The position numbers and the translations under genes were made by a program. Of a DNA stretch of 64,000 nt, positions 24,165 through 34,039 are shown in pieces (the stretch's first letter is position 1; every line of letters starts with the position of its first letter). Source of the DNA: DASTCZ01 sp035308165. Its GTDB lineage: Bacteria; Acidobacteriota; Terriglobia; Acidiferrales; UBA7541. The DNA lies in assembly GCA_035308165.1 (NCBI GenBank), contig DATGHC010000015.1, positions 42,906 through 106,905 on the forward strand. Direction: 5' to 3'. The notes under the pieces are model-generated. The model was not told the DNA's origin and made no database searches. It saw only the letters and a program-made list of their open reading frames with translations.

Positions 24165-25871
24165 ATGACCATTAAAGATTACCTCCCCAAATCGATACTA
24201 AGCCTAAAGGATTACAACCGCCGAAAATTCACTTCTGATTTGTTGGCGGGTATCACGGTGGGTTTGGTGGCCTTGCCGTTGGCCATGGCATTTGCCATTG
24301 CCAGTGGAGTTTCGCCACAGGCAGGACTCTATTGCGCCATTGTCGCAGGGTTCACCATTTCGGCGCTCGGTGGGTCAAGCACGCAAATCGGAGGACCGAC
24401 TGGCGCATTTGTGGTTGTTGTGTACGGAATTGTCGCGCGATACGGGCTCGACGGGCTGTTCATGGTCACGCTGCTGGCGGGCGTGATGCTCGTCCTGCTC
24501 GGGGTCACCGGGCTGGGCACGGCGGTCAAGTTCATCCCGCGTCCCGTGGTTGTGGGGTTCACGAATGGCATTGCCGTTCTGATTGCCAGCACGCAAATCA
24601 AGGATTTCTTCGGAATCCAACTCGACAAGGTCCCGGGAGATTTCTTTTCGAGGATGAGGGCCGTGCTCGGGAATTTCCGGACGCTTTCTCCGGCGGCAAC
24701 TGGATTGGCCCTTGTGGCGCTACTTTTGATCATTCTTTGTTCGCGCTTTGTCAAAAAAGTTCCGGGATACATCGTCGCGCTGTTCGTCGGCACGGCACTG
24801 GTGGTGTTTTTCAGGTTGCCTGTGGAAACGATCGGCAGCCGCTTTGGAGGAATTCCGTCCGGGCTGCCGGCCATCAAGATTCCCCATTTCCATCTGGACT
24901 TGCTGCGCCCGTTGATTCCGCCGGCCATAACGGTCGCCATGCTCGGGGCCATCGAGTCGTTAATGTCGGCGGTGGTTTCCGACCGGATGAGCGGGGACAA
25001 GCACAATCCGAATGTCGAGTTAGTTGGGCAGGGAGTAGCCAACATACTTTCGCCGCTCTTTGGCGGGCTTCCGGCGACCGGCGCGATTGCCAGGACCGCC
25101 ACCAACATCCGTTCCGGCGCAAAAACTCCGGTCTCTGGGATGGTTCATGCGCTCACGCTTCTGGCCATAATTCTCTTCGCCGCCCCGCTGGCAAGGTTCA
25201 TCCCGCTTTCCGTGCTGGCTGCTATTTTGCTGGTCGTCTCCTACAACATGGGTGAATGGCACGAAATCCCTGAGCTCCTAAAGCTCTCCCGCTTGGAAAT
25301 TGGAACTTGGTTGGCCACTTTTCTGTTGACGGTGTTCGCGGATCTAACTGTAGCGGTGGAAGTGGGCATGATTCTTGCGGCGCTGATTTTCATCCGCAAG
25401 GTGACGGCAACTACCACGGTCGCTCAAGTCACCGAAGAATATTTGCGGGAAGGCCATGCGCACATCCTGCAGCACAAGGAGATTCCGCCGTATGTGACCA
25501 TCTTCCGCATCCATGGCCCGTTTCTTTTCGGAGCCACCGACAAGGTGGATGAGATCACCTCGCGGATATCCGAATTGACGCCCGTGGTCATACTTCGGCT
25601 CCGGAATATGACTGCGATTGATGCGACAGGATTGCAAGCGCTGGAAAAACTTGCTGATATCGTCCATGAATCCGGTAGAGGGCTGATCCTGTGCGGCGCG
25701 AGAGAGCAACCCTCACGGTTGATGCACCAGGCTGAGTTTGTGCATCATATTGGACCGGAAAATTTTTGCTCGAGCATCGCCGAAGCACTCGAACGCGCCA
25801 AGGGTTTGTATCCACTGATTGCCCAGAAATCCGCACAGACGGCGGGCTCTCCTGAACACATCCTTGCTTGA
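24165..25871 (+). CDS. SulP-family anion transporter with STAS domain
   Basis: 568 residues from the ATG at 24165 (MTIKDYLPK). About 10-12 membrane segments; LLAGITVGLVALPLAMAFAI and QAGLYCAIVAGF are typical SulP helices. The C-terminal STAS domain contains VVILRLRNMTAIDATGLQAL. SulP proteins carry sulfate, bicarbonate or other anions across the inner membrane. No carbonic anhydrase gene is adjacent. 22 bases separate it from the DUF1287 gene. Confidence 0.92.
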   Translation: MTIKDYLPKSILSLKDYNRRKFTSDLLAGITVGLVALPLAMAFAIASGVSPQAGLYCAIVAGFTISALGGSSTQIGGPTGAFVVVVYGIVARYGLDGLFMVTLLAGVMLVLLGVTGLGTAVKFIPRPVVVGFTNGIAVLIASTQIKDFFGIQLDKVPGDFFSRMRAVLGNFRTLSPAATGLALVALLLIILCSRFVKKVPGYIVALFVGTALVVFFRLPVETIGSRFGGIPSGLPAIKIPHFHLDLLRPLIPPAITVAMLGAIESLMSAVVSDRMSGDKHNPNVELVGQGVANILSPLFGGLPATGAIARTATNIRSGAKTPVSGMVHALTLLAIILFAAPLARFIPLSVLAAILLVVSYNMGEWHEIPELLKLSRLEIGTWLATFLLTVFADLTVAVEVGMILAALIFIRKVTATTTVAQVTEEYLREGHAHILQHKEIPPYVTIFRIHGPFLFGATDKVDEITSRISELTPVVILRLRNMTAIDATGLQALEKLADIVHESGRGLILCGAREQPSRLMHQAEFVHHIGPENFCSSIAEALERAKGLYPLIAQKSAQTAGSPEHILA

Positions 25872-25893
25872 AGAGTCTGCGTCTAAGAAGATT

Positions 25894-26523
25894 ATGGCAC
25901 CGCGCAAATGGGCGGTCGTTCTTTCCCTGCTGGTCTTGTTTTGCCCCACGGGTCCGGCGCAATCCCGGCATGCTATTTCGACTGCACAAAGTGAATTCCT
26001 AAACAAGTTGGTGGTGGCTGCGACTGAACGAACACATCACATAGTCCGCTACGATCCCGCATATGTCGGGATTCCCTACCCTGGCGGCGACGTGCCAGCG
26101 GTGACGGGAGTATGCACCGACGAAATTATTCGCGCTTATCGCGCTGTGGGCGTGGACCTGCAAGAACTTGTGCACGAAGATATGGCCCAGGATATTGCCG
26201 CTTATCCGCACAAGGGACAATCGCATGCGGTGTTGGACACCAGCATTGATCACCGCCGCGTTCCAAACCTGATGGTGTTCTTCAGTCGCAAAGGGGAGAT
26301 TTTGCAGAATTCAACTCGCCTGGAGGATTACTTTCCTGGCGATCTAGTGACCTGGGATCTGGGCGGCAAAATTGATCACATTGGAATTGTTGTGGACGCC
26401 AAGTCGCCGCAATCGGGCCGCTACTTGGTCGTCCACAACATTGGGCAGGGCCCCAAAATGGAAGATGTCCTGTTCAGTTGGAAAATCACGGGGCATTACA
26501 GATATTTCGGACCGAATCGATGA
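25894..26523 (+). CDS. DUF1287 secreted protein (YijF-like)
   Basis: 209 residues. A signal peptide (MAPRKWAVVLSLLVLFCPTG) precedes a DUF1287 domain. The domain carries GGDVPAVTGVCTDEIIRAYR with a Cys, PHKGQSHAVLDTSIDHRRVPN, and PGDLVTWDLGGKIDHIGIVVD with a His. The Cys/His arrangement suggests an NlpC/P60-like hydrolase fold, perhaps acting on peptidoglycan; the activity is inferred. Probably co-transcribed with the SulP gene. Confidence 0.85.
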   Translation: MAPRKWAVVLSLLVLFCPTGPAQSRHAISTAQSEFLNKLVVAATERTHHIVRYDPAYVGIPYPGGDVPAVTGVCTDEIIRAYRAVGVDLQELVHEDMAQDIAAYPHKGQSHAVLDTSIDHRRVPNLMVFFSRKGEILQNSTRLEDYFPGDLVTWDLGGKIDHIGIVVDAKSPQSGRYLVVHNIGQGPKMEDVLFSWKITGHYRYFGPNR

Positions 26524-26605
26524 TCCGCCAATAGAAAAGATTAGACAGGAGCCGCGAGAGGCCGGTTCTGCGAATCCTTCTTTACCGCGATTGTGAACAA
26601 TTTTG

Positions 26606-27556
26606 TTATCCGAACAGATTGCGCAAGACGAACCAAACGTTTGCGGGGCGCTCCGCCAGGCGGCGCATGTACCAGGGAAACCAGTAGGTGCCGTAGGAGA
26701 TGAGCACGCTTACCTGAAAGCCGTCGCGCGCCAATTGCTTTTGTGCTTCGCGCTGGATGCCATAAAGCATTTGGAACTCATAGCTTTGTGGCGCGACCGA
26801 CAGGCTCTTGGCGAGCTCGATCGTCCGCGCGATCATGCTCGCATCATGCGTTGCAATGGCGGGGCGTGTGCCCGTTGCGAGCGCCTCCGCACTGAAAAGA
26901 GATTTGGTGAGCGTGAAAAAAGCCACATCCACATCGCGCTTGGCGGGAAAGGCAATGCCTGGCGGCTCAGCATAGGCGCCCTTTACGAGGCGTATCGCGG
27001 GACCGATGGGCAGAAGTGACGCGAGATCCGCGGGCGTGCGGCGAAGATACGCCTGCAAGCAAATTCCAACATTGGAATAAGCGGCGCGGGCGCGGCGGAA
27101 TAACTCCAGCGTGCGATCCGTGTAGGCGCTTGACTCCATATCAATCCAGATGATGCCGGATTTGTCGGATGCGTCCAGGATGCGCGCGAGGTTGCGGTAA
27201 CAATGCTCGGCATCGAGATCCAGCCCGAGTTGTGTGGGCTTCACGGATAGCGAGCCGGGCAATTTCGATGCGCGCAGAGCTGCGAGAACGCCAACATAGT
27301 GTTCTGCGACGGCTTCGGCCTCGGCGGATGCCGTAATGTTTTCGCCCACGCGCGAGGGCATGGCGCTGATGCCCAGCGCCGCAAGTTCGTTCGCCGCGGC
27401 CAATGCGTCTTCCGCCCGCTCGCCAGGAAGAAATCGCTTTGAGGCGCGGCGCACAAATTTCCAACGTGGCGCGTGATCGCGGAGCCAGCGGCTCTGCGCC
27501 GCGGAAATCAAAATGTTTCGGGCCACACCCAACACGGTCTCCAAGAAAGCCGGCAA
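26606..27556 (-). CDS. proline dehydrogenase
   Basis: 316 residues, monofunctional PRODH barrel. GIIWIDMESSAYTDRTLELF and IRLVKGAYAEP are core motifs. The C-terminal YGTYWFPWYMRRLAERPANV holds the substrate-binding Arg pair. Oxidises proline to pyrroline-5-carboxylate with FAD. The partner P5C dehydrogenase is not in the window. TTG start without a clear ribosome site, so the exact N-terminus is uncertain. Confidence 0.92.
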   Translation of the reverse strand: MPAFLETVLGVARNILISAAQSRWLRDHAPRWKFVRRASKRFLPGERAEDALAAANELAALGISAMPSRVGENITASAEAEAVAEHYVGVLAALRASKLPGSLSVKPTQLGLDLDAEHCYRNLARILDASDKSGIIWIDMESSAYTDRTLELFRRARAAYSNVGICLQAYLRRTPADLASLLPIGPAIRLVKGAYAEPPGIAFPAKRDVDVAFFTLTKSLFSAEALATGTRPAIATHDASMIARTIELAKSLSVAPQSYEFQMLYGIQREAQKQLARDGFQVSVLISYGTYWFPWYMRRLAERPANVWFVLRNLFG

Positions 27557-27619
27557 TCGATGGCCTATAAACTATCAGAGGTTGAGGGAATGAGGGCAGT
27601 CCGTTGTAGGATATCGGCC

Positions 27620-28615
27620 ATGCGAAAAACAAATCGAATTGTCCTGCAGATAACAGTAGCGTTGCTCCCGGTGATGGCTTTGGCCGCGCAACAAACGCAG
27701 GTTCCGGCCGCGAGTAATCTTCCGGGCCAGGCACCAGTCGCATACTTTACGCTCAAGCCGCTCGGGCACAACACGTTTGCGGCGATTGCAGTTCCGGGCA
27801 GTGGAGCCGGGAGCAACTCGGGGTTCATCATTGGCGACGCGGGCGTGCTGGTGGTGGACACGTATCAGAAAGTGGACGCCGCACGTGCGCTGCTCGCCGA
27901 GATTCGCAAAATGACTGCGCTCCCCGTGAAGTATGTCGTGAACACTCACTACCACATCGATCATGTGACAGGAAACGGCGTATACGCCGAAGCAGGGGCC
28001 ACGATCTTCGCTCATAAGAATGTCCGCGAATGGATTCACACTGAAAATTTGAAATTTTACGGAGCGAATATCACACCAGCGCAGAGAGCGTCCGTCGAAG
28101 GGCTGACGGCTCCCACGCAAGTTTATGACGGCAATGACGATCAAGTCCTGCAGATTGGCTCGCGGCGCGTGATTGCGCACTTTTTCCCCGGACACACGGG
28201 CGGCGACACAGTCGTTTTTGATCCCGAGGCAAATTTCGTTTTCTGCGGCGATCTTTTTTGGCGGCACACTTTGCCGAATTTAATCGATGCTTCCACGCGG
28301 GCCTGGATTGATACTCTGGCCACGCTTACGCAGGCGCATCCGGCCGCTGCATTCGTCTCTGGTCACGGCGATGTGGGCACTGCGGATGATGTGACCGCAT
28401 TCCGCGGATACCTGGTAGACCTGCGGCAATACGTCACCGAAGGTCGCGCCGCGGGGAAGACGGGCGATGCCCTCGTGGAATACCTGCTCCCCAGGATGAA
28501 AGAAAAGTATGGCGAATGGGGCGCGTTCAACAATTTCTCGAAGCGCAACATCCTGGATACGGACGCGGAATTCGCCGGCACGAAGAAAATTCCTCAGCCG
28601 GTTGCGGCGCATTAG
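27620..28615 (+). CDS. secreted MBL-fold metallo-hydrolase
   Basis: 331 residues with a signal peptide (MRKTNRIVLQITVALLPVMA). AGGA precedes the ATG by eight bases. Zinc-binding motif NTHYHIDHVTGN (HxHxDH), then FFPGHTGGDTVVF and VSGHGDVG supply the remaining ligands. Related exported enzymes act as lactonases or beta-lactamase-like hydrolases, and the substrate is unknown here. Overlaps nothing and converges with the decarboxylase gene. Confidence 0.88.
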   Translation: MRKTNRIVLQITVALLPVMALAAQQTQVPAASNLPGQAPVAYFTLKPLGHNTFAAIAVPGSGAGSNSGFIIGDAGVLVVDTYQKVDAARALLAEIRKMTALPVKYVVNTHYHIDHVTGNGVYAEAGATIFAHKNVREWIHTENLKFYGANITPAQRASVEGLTAPTQVYDGNDDQVLQIGSRRVIAHFFPGHTGGDTVVFDPEANFVFCGDLFWRHTLPNLIDASTRAWIDTLATLTQAHPAAAFVSGHGDVGTADDVTAFRGYLVDLRQYVTEGRAAGKTGDALVEYLLPRMKEKYGEWGAFNNFSKRNILDTDAEFAGTKKIPQPVAAH

Positions 28616-28624
28616 AAGCAGCGT

Positions 28625-30040
28625 TTAGCCGCGCTCTGCTTCCCGGCGCATCGCGGCCCAAAGTTCAGCGACGTGCTTGCGCTCGGTAGTTTCCGCACCA
28701 ACAGAAACGCGCACCATCCAGTGGCCATCGAGCATCGCTGGCGTTAAATAAGCAACTCCCGAATGATTGATGCGGTCGCACCACGCCAGCGTGTGATCGT
28801 CGAGCGCATCGCCCGCAATTCCCGCGGGCTCGTGCCGCACGCAAAGTGTTTGCAAACGCACGGCATTGAGCACTCGCCAATTCGGCGTGCCGGCAATCTC
28901 CTCCGCGAGCCACTTGGCGTTGGCAATATCTCTACGAAGACGCGTTTGCAGCGCCGCCACTCCCTGCTCACGAATCTGGCACCAGAGTTTGAGCGCGCGA
29001 AACCGCCGCCCCAGGGGAATTCCCCAATCGCGCAGATTTTTAACCTGCTCATCCACGGCCGACCGCAAATAACTGGGATTGGTGGACATCACCCGCACCA
29101 AATGCAATGGGTCACGCACATAATAAATGGAGCAATCCATGGCCACTGCCAGCCATTTATGGGGATTGACCACCAGCGAGTCGGCGGATTCAATTCCCTG
29201 CCAGAGCGCGCGGAATTCCGGCAGGATCATGGCCGAGCCAGCCATCGCGGAATCCACATGCAACCAGAGACCGTGCTTGCGGGCCACCTCAGCGATGGCC
29301 CCAATTGGGTCAAAGGCGGTGGCTGTGGTTGTGCCCGTGGTGGCAACTACAGCGCAAGGCTTCATCCCCGCTGCAGTGTCGTCGCGGATCATTTCGGCAA
29401 GCATGGCGGGCCGCATCGCGTACTCCGCGTCGTGAAGGACCACGCGGACATTTTTGCGCCCGAAGCCTGCAAGCAGCGCCGCTTTCTCCACCGAACTGTG
29501 GCTGTGCGCTGAAACGTAGACGGTCAGTGGATGCGCTTCGGATTGGAGTCCGCCGCCGCTGAGGCCGTAATCGGTAGTCCGTTCACGCGCGCAAATCAGC
29601 GCGATCAGGGTACTGGTGGAAGCTGTGTCCTGAATCACACCGCTCCACGCTTCGGAAAGTCCCAGCATCTGACGCACCCAATCGGTCGCGACCTCCTCGA
29701 CTTCTGTGAGGGCCGGGCTCGATTGCCAAGAAAGCCCCAAAACGCCGAGGCCGGTGCTGAGATAATCCCCGAGCACGCTGGCAAGTGAACTGTTCGCGGG
29801 AAAATATCCGAAGAAGCGCGGATGTTGCCAGTGGGAAAGCCCCGGCAAGATGATTCGATCGAGGTCCTTGAAGATTTCCTCGAAGGATTCAGGCGCGTCG
29901 GGCGGCTTTGAAGGAAGTTGGGCACGGATTTCGCCGGGCTTGGTCTGCGCCATCACTGGCAGGTCGGCAATCCTGGCGCGATAGTCCGCGACCCAATCGA
30001 TGAGCTGGTGGCCGTATTTCCGAAATTCTTCTGGAGTCAT
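28625..30040 (-). CDS. PLP-dependent aromatic amino acid decarboxylase family
   Basis: 471 residues, group II decarboxylase. It contains HPRFFGYFPANSSLASVLGD, IQDTASTSTLIALICARE and VATTGTTTATAFDPIGAI. HVDSAMAGSAMILPE holds the Asp contacting the PLP ring nitrogen, and NPHKWLAVAMDCS holds the Schiff-base Lys. Likely decarboxylates tyrosine, tryptophan or a similar amino acid; substrate choice cannot be told by eye. Confidence 0.92.
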   Translation of the reverse strand: MTPEEFRKYGHQLIDWVADYRARIADLPVMAQTKPGEIRAQLPSKPPDAPESFEEIFKDLDRIILPGLSHWQHPRFFGYFPANSSLASVLGDYLSTGLGVLGLSWQSSPALTEVEEVATDWVRQMLGLSEAWSGVIQDTASTSTLIALICARERTTDYGLSGGGLQSEAHPLTVYVSAHSHSSVEKAALLAGFGRKNVRVVLHDAEYAMRPAMLAEMIRDDTAAGMKPCAVVATTGTTTATAFDPIGAIAEVARKHGLWLHVDSAMAGSAMILPEFRALWQGIESADSLVVNPHKWLAVAMDCSIYYVRDPLHLVRVMSTNPSYLRSAVDEQVKNLRDWGIPLGRRFRALKLWCQIREQGVAALQTRLRRDIANAKWLAEEIAGTPNWRVLNAVRLQTLCVRHEPAGIAGDALDDHTLAWCDRINHSGVAYLTPAMLDGHWMVRVSVGAETTERKHVAELWAAMRREAERG

Positions 30041-30147
30041 GGTCGGATCATTGTCCCCTGGCGAGGGCCAATGTTACAGTTTTCGTTCCCGTTGAACCAG
30101 TGATTCAAGATGCCGGCTGAAATGAAAGGGATTCTATAGGTGAGTTT

Positions 30148-31149
30148 ATGAAATATAGAAAACTCGGGCGCACGGGATTTGATGTCAGCGAAATCGGCCA
30201 CGGACTGTGGGGAATGAGCGGGTGGTCGGGATCCGAAGACGAAATGTCGCGCGAGGCACTGCAACTTTCTTCCAGCCTGGGCTGCAATTTTTTTGACACT
30301 GCCTGGGCCTATGGAGACGGAAAAAGCGACGCCCTGCTGGGCGAATTGTTGGCGCGCAATTACGGCAAACGGCAGAAGGCCGCTGCGAGCTTTTCGTCTC
30401 ACCTCTACGCCGCCTCAAAAATTCCTCCCATGAACCGAAAGTGGCCCGCGTCACCACAAGATAACTATGCTTACGTTTTTCCGGGTAAGCACGTGTTCAA
30501 ACATGTGGAGCTGATTCGCGACAAGTTGGGCGTGGATTCCATAGACCTTTTGCAATTCCATGTTTGGGATGATGGATGGGCGAAGGAGCCGGACTTCAGA
30601 AAAACAGTGGAAAAACTGAAAGGCGAGGGGTTGATCCGCGCATTTGGATTGAGCCTGAACCGCTGGGAGCCGGAAAACGGAATCGCAGCTTTGCGCACCG
30701 GTTTGGTGGATGCGGTGCAGGTGATTTACAACATTTTCGATCAATCGCCGGAAGATAAACTCTTCCCGGTGTGCAAGGAGCTGAACATTGGAGTAATCGC
30801 ACGCGTTCCGCTGGATGAAGGCAGTTTGGGGGGGAAGATGAAAGCCACGGACACATTCCCTCCGAATGATTTTCGTGCTCGATATTTCGGGCCGGAGAAT
30901 CTCCGCGACACTCTGGAGCGCGTGGATAAATTGAAGGCGATACTGCCCGCAAATATGAGTCTGCCGGAAATGGCCATTCGGTTCATCCTATCGAATCCGG
31001 TCGTGAGCACGACCATTATTGGAATGAGGAAACCGGAACACGTGCGGCAGAATTTGGCGCTGAGCGATGCCGGGCCCCTCGATCCGGGTCTTCTGAGTGA
31101 ATTAAAAAAGCATAGATGGGATCGCAAGCCTCATCCGTGGTCGGCCTGA
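30148..31149 (+). CDS. aldo/keto reductase
   Basis: 333 residues. MKYRKLGRTGFDVSEIGHGLW and NFFDTAWAYGDG (Asp and Tyr of the catalytic tetrad) open the barrel. LIRAFGLSLNRWEP and STTIIGMRKPEHVRQN form the NADPH-binding C-terminal part. Soluble NADPH-dependent carbonyl reductase. AGGTGA precedes the ATG by four bases. Single gene. Confidence 0.93.
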   Translation: MKYRKLGRTGFDVSEIGHGLWGMSGWSGSEDEMSREALQLSSSLGCNFFDTAWAYGDGKSDALLGELLARNYGKRQKAAASFSSHLYAASKIPPMNRKWPASPQDNYAYVFPGKHVFKHVELIRDKLGVDSIDLLQFHVWDDGWAKEPDFRKTVEKLKGEGLIRAFGLSLNRWEPENGIAALRTGLVDAVQVIYNIFDQSPEDKLFPVCKELNIGVIARVPLDEGSLGGKMKATDTFPPNDFRARYFGPENLRDTLERVDKLKAILPANMSLPEMAIRFILSNPVVSTTIIGMRKPEHVRQNLALSDAGPLDPGLLSELKKHRWDRKPHPWSA

Positions 31150-31169
31150 GCGAGTTCAATCCCGAGTGT

Positions 31170-32303
31170 TTATTTTGAAATTTTCAGGTGCACGGGTGCC
31201 TCGAGAAATTTACCGAGGCTGGCCGCTTCTTCTTCCAATTGTGCCAGTAGTGGTTTGGAGAATTTCTCGAACAATTCGACAACCACACTGATGCCCGATG
31301 AACTCCGCCGTGTCTCCCAAATCCCGGCCACCCTGCCATTCAGCAAAACAACCGGTGTGATCCATCCCGCCTGGCGGAATATTCTCTTGTAGTGCTCGTC
31401 AACCACCAGATGTTTCTTGCTGGCATGAGCCAGTAGGTAGGGATCGAAGCTAGGCAAGAGTCGCAGGATCGAATCGCTGGATTCTGCCTCTGTAACGTGC
31501 TTGACCCGGCTCGTCTGCAACCACGCGGTCTGGCCGGCAACCGAAATCTCGGCCAGTTCGTCCGCCATCGAATCCCACACTGGCTTCAGCTCCCTCATGG
31601 TGATTCCGGACCACTTGGAAAAATCCCGCGGTGTCGCGGGTCCGTAAGAACTGAAGTATCGATCGATCAGAATATGCTGCGCTTTCTGGACATCCATTGC
31701 TGTTTGCTTGGGCAGCCAGTGATCGGACCGGACGTACGTGGTTTTCCTGCCGCGATCCGGGCCGTAGCAAATTCTTCCTTCGATGATCGGCCATCGAAGC
31801 GGGCTCCAAATCTTTGCCATCCACGCCTTTACACTCTTGCTGGCTTTCGGCCGAATCAGCTTTTCCAACTCCCCTTTCGTTAGGGGACCGTCGCCAAGCG
31901 CATCGACGATGCTGTCGCTTAAAGCGTCGCGTTCGGGCGGAGTGATGCGGCATTTCGACATGATCCGCCAGACCGCGGCGAGCCTGCTGCTCTTCAACGC
32001 TGTGATGTAGAGCGGGAATTCATCGGATGGAATCAGGTGCAACGTCTGCCGCATGAGCGATGTTTTTACAAGCGTGCGGTCCTGGTTGAGCGCTCTGCGA
32101 ATTTCCGCGCGCGTGATGTTGTGATTCCTGGCCCACAATTGCAACTCGGCTGCGGACGTCACCTGCGCCTGAATTCCGCAGACTCGGGAACAAATGAGCG
32201 GTGCATCTCCCGAGGAAGTTCCAATCAGATGATGCGCAGCCATTCGGAATGCCGCGACCTGGGAATTCGTGAGCTTCACCGGAGATTGCTTCTTGGCTGG
32301 CAT
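31170..32303 (-). CDS. winged-helix DNA glycosylase-like protein (AlkZ/HTH_42)
   Basis: 377 residues. Contains SRVCGIQAQVTSAAELQLWAR, with the Q-x-Q motif typical of AlkZ-like glycosylases. Several winged-helix segments follow (for example GDGPLTKGELEKLI), with a C-terminal LLPSFDPYLLAHASKKHLV. AlkZ-type enzymes excise alkylated or crosslinked bases. Many family members are uncharacterised, so glycosylase activity is an inference from the motif. Confidence 0.85.
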   Translation of the reverse strand: MPAKKQSPVKLTNSQVAAFRMAAHHLIGTSSGDAPLICSRVCGIQAQVTSAAELQLWARNHNITRAEIRRALNQDRTLVKTSLMRQTLHLIPSDEFPLYITALKSSRLAAVWRIMSKCRITPPERDALSDSIVDALGDGPLTKGELEKLIRPKASKSVKAWMAKIWSPLRWPIIEGRICYGPDRGRKTTYVRSDHWLPKQTAMDVQKAQHILIDRYFSSYGPATPRDFSKWSGITMRELKPVWDSMADELAEISVAGQTAWLQTSRVKHVTEAESSDSILRLLPSFDPYLLAHASKKHLVVDEHYKRIFRQAGWITPVVLLNGRVAGIWETRRSSSGISVVVELFEKFSKPLLAQLEEEAASLGKFLEAPVHLKISK

Positions 32304-32334
32304 GTCAGTGGTTGCTCGACACCGGTTCTATCGT

Positions 32335-33618
32335 TCAGCCGCCATTCTGCCGCCCTCTCAATGCAAGAGCAAGAATCGCGCTGATGCACAGCATGCCCGC
32401 CAAAACAAATGTGCCTGCAACGAAGCTGCTGGTGCGCTGCTTCACAAGACCGCCAACGAATGGACCGAAGAATCCTCCGCAGTTGCCAAGCGAATTGATA
32501 AATGCGATTCCAGCCGCTGCCATGGGGCCGGAAAGGAATCCGCCCGGCATGGCCCAGAAAGGGCCGAACGCGGAATAAATTCCCGCGACCGCGATGCTGA
32601 GAAATACTGTCGAGAGCAGGACGGAATGCGATGGAATGGTCAGAAGCAGTCCGGCGGCCCCAGCGAAAGTGGATCCGGCAAAAAACGAATGAGGTTGGCG
32701 TGTCCTATCAGCGCGAGTGCCTACAATCGCCATTGCCACAAACGCCGCAAGGAATGGAATGGTGGAGATGACTCCCACCATCCAATCGGAGTATCCGGAA
32801 AAGTTTTTTACCATCTCGGGCAACCAGAGACCAACTCCCAAAGAAGCCCACAGAAGAGTGAAGTATGCTCCACAGAGGAGCCAGGTTTCGGCGCGCAAGA
32901 TGATGTGAGCAAGGAATGATCCGCGTTCAGTTGATGTGCGGACGCTTTCTCTTTGAATTGCGGCGGCCAGGCAATCCCTTTCCTCATGGCTCAACCACGC
33001 AGCGTGCTTTGGCGAATCCGTCAAAAGAAACCAGACGACTATTCCGAGAATCATCGCCGGTGCTCCTTCAACCAGAAACAGCCATTGCCAGCCTTGCAAT
33101 CCGCCCCTTCCGTGAAGCGAAAGCAAAGCGCCGCTGATGGGCGCCCCGATCACTCCTGAAAGCGGCATGGCCGTCATGAATCCGGAAATACTGCCGGCGC
33201 GAGCGGAACGGGGAAACCAGTAGGTGAGATAGAGAATGAGGCCGGGGAAGAATCCGGCTTCCGCCGCGCCCAGCAGGAAACGGCAGGCATAAAATGTTGC
33301 CGGCGAGTGCACGAGCATCATTCCCGAAGAAACGATTCCCCAGGCGATCATAAGCAGAGAAATCCATCGCCGGGCGCCCACTCGCTCGAGGACAAGATTG
33401 CTGGGCACTTGAAATATTAGATAGCCCGCGAAGAAAATTCCCGCCCCTAGACCGTAAACCGAATCGCTAAGGCCCAGGGCAGTCTTCATTTGCAGCGCTG
33501 CAAAACTCACGTTCACCCGATCGAGGTAGGCGATGATGTAGAGAGTGAATAAAAATGGGAGAATTCGGCGTGAAACCTTGCTGAGTACGATGGATTCGGG
33601 CGTAGGGATGTTGGTCAT
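32335..33618 (-). CDS. MFS transporter, anion:cation symporter-like
   Basis: 427 residues with 12 predicted helices. IIAYLDRVNVSFAALQMK and FFAGYLIFQVPSNLVLERVGARRWI match the phthalate/tartrate/glucarate branch of the major facilitator superfamily. FLVEGAPAMILGIVVWFLL is the central-loop region. Substrate unknown; organic acids are likely by family. The divergent spacer to csp contains a near-palindrome at 33772-33784 that could be an operator. Confidence 0.9.
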   Translation of the reverse strand: MTNIPTPESIVLSKVSRRILPFLFTLYIIAYLDRVNVSFAALQMKTALGLSDSVYGLGAGIFFAGYLIFQVPSNLVLERVGARRWISLLMIAWGIVSSGMMLVHSPATFYACRFLLGAAEAGFFPGLILYLTYWFPRSARAGSISGFMTAMPLSGVIGAPISGALLSLHGRGGLQGWQWLFLVEGAPAMILGIVVWFLLTDSPKHAAWLSHEERDCLAAAIQRESVRTSTERGSFLAHIILRAETWLLCGAYFTLLWASLGVGLWLPEMVKNFSGYSDWMVGVISTIPFLAAFVAMAIVGTRADRTRQPHSFFAGSTFAGAAGLLLTIPSHSVLLSTVFLSIAVAGIYSAFGPFWAMPGGFLSGPMAAAGIAFINSLGNCGGFFGPFVGGLVKQRTSSFVAGTFVLAGMLCISAILALALRGRQNGG

Positions 33619-34039
33619 TTCGTCGGCGGCAGGTTTAGGGCAACTGAGTCCATCACGGATGTGTGCACATCCGGATGTAGGAAGGGCCCCCTCGAGTAGG
33701 GCGGATTATACTGCTCGGACCGCGGGATCGTGGCCGGAAATCGTCATTTGGCCATGGCCGACATTGTCCCCAACCAAATTGGTTTGTGTTCAGTTTCCAC
33801 CGAACAAACTAAGTGAAATCAAGAACTTGCGCGATTCATAGGCAGGTGACGCGCCGGAAGTCTAAAGATTTTCCTAGTATTTCCACACTGGTTGTGGTAC
33901 ATTGTGTTTGCGTTTGTTGCTCTTGTAAGACCTTTAGATTTCATTCAAGGGGCTGCAAGTTCACACTTGCTGCCCTTTTTTTGTGGCTGGGGTAGTTCGA
34001 GAAGCACCAAATAGCTCAAACAAAAGAAAAGAGATACAA
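33619..34039 (+). other. intergenic region and long csp leader
   Basis: 421 bases between the divergent MFS gene and csp. It holds a near-palindrome AACCAA-A-TTGGTT (33772-33784) and a GTTTGT/ACAAAC imperfect inverted repeat just after it. Pyrimidine- and T-rich leader sequence follows, then the terminator-like hairpin at 33950-33982. A long 5' untranslated region is common for cold-shock genes. Confidence 0.5.
33950..33982 (+). terminator. terminator-like hairpin in csp leader
   Basis: GGGC-T-GCAAGT (33950-33960) pairs with ACTTGC-T-GCCC (33965-33975) around TCAC, ten pairs with a single T-T mismatch, followed by seven T (33976-33982). It lies 57 bases upstream of the csp start. It either ends a short upstream transcript or acts as an attenuator of the cold-shock operon. 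Confidence 0.75.
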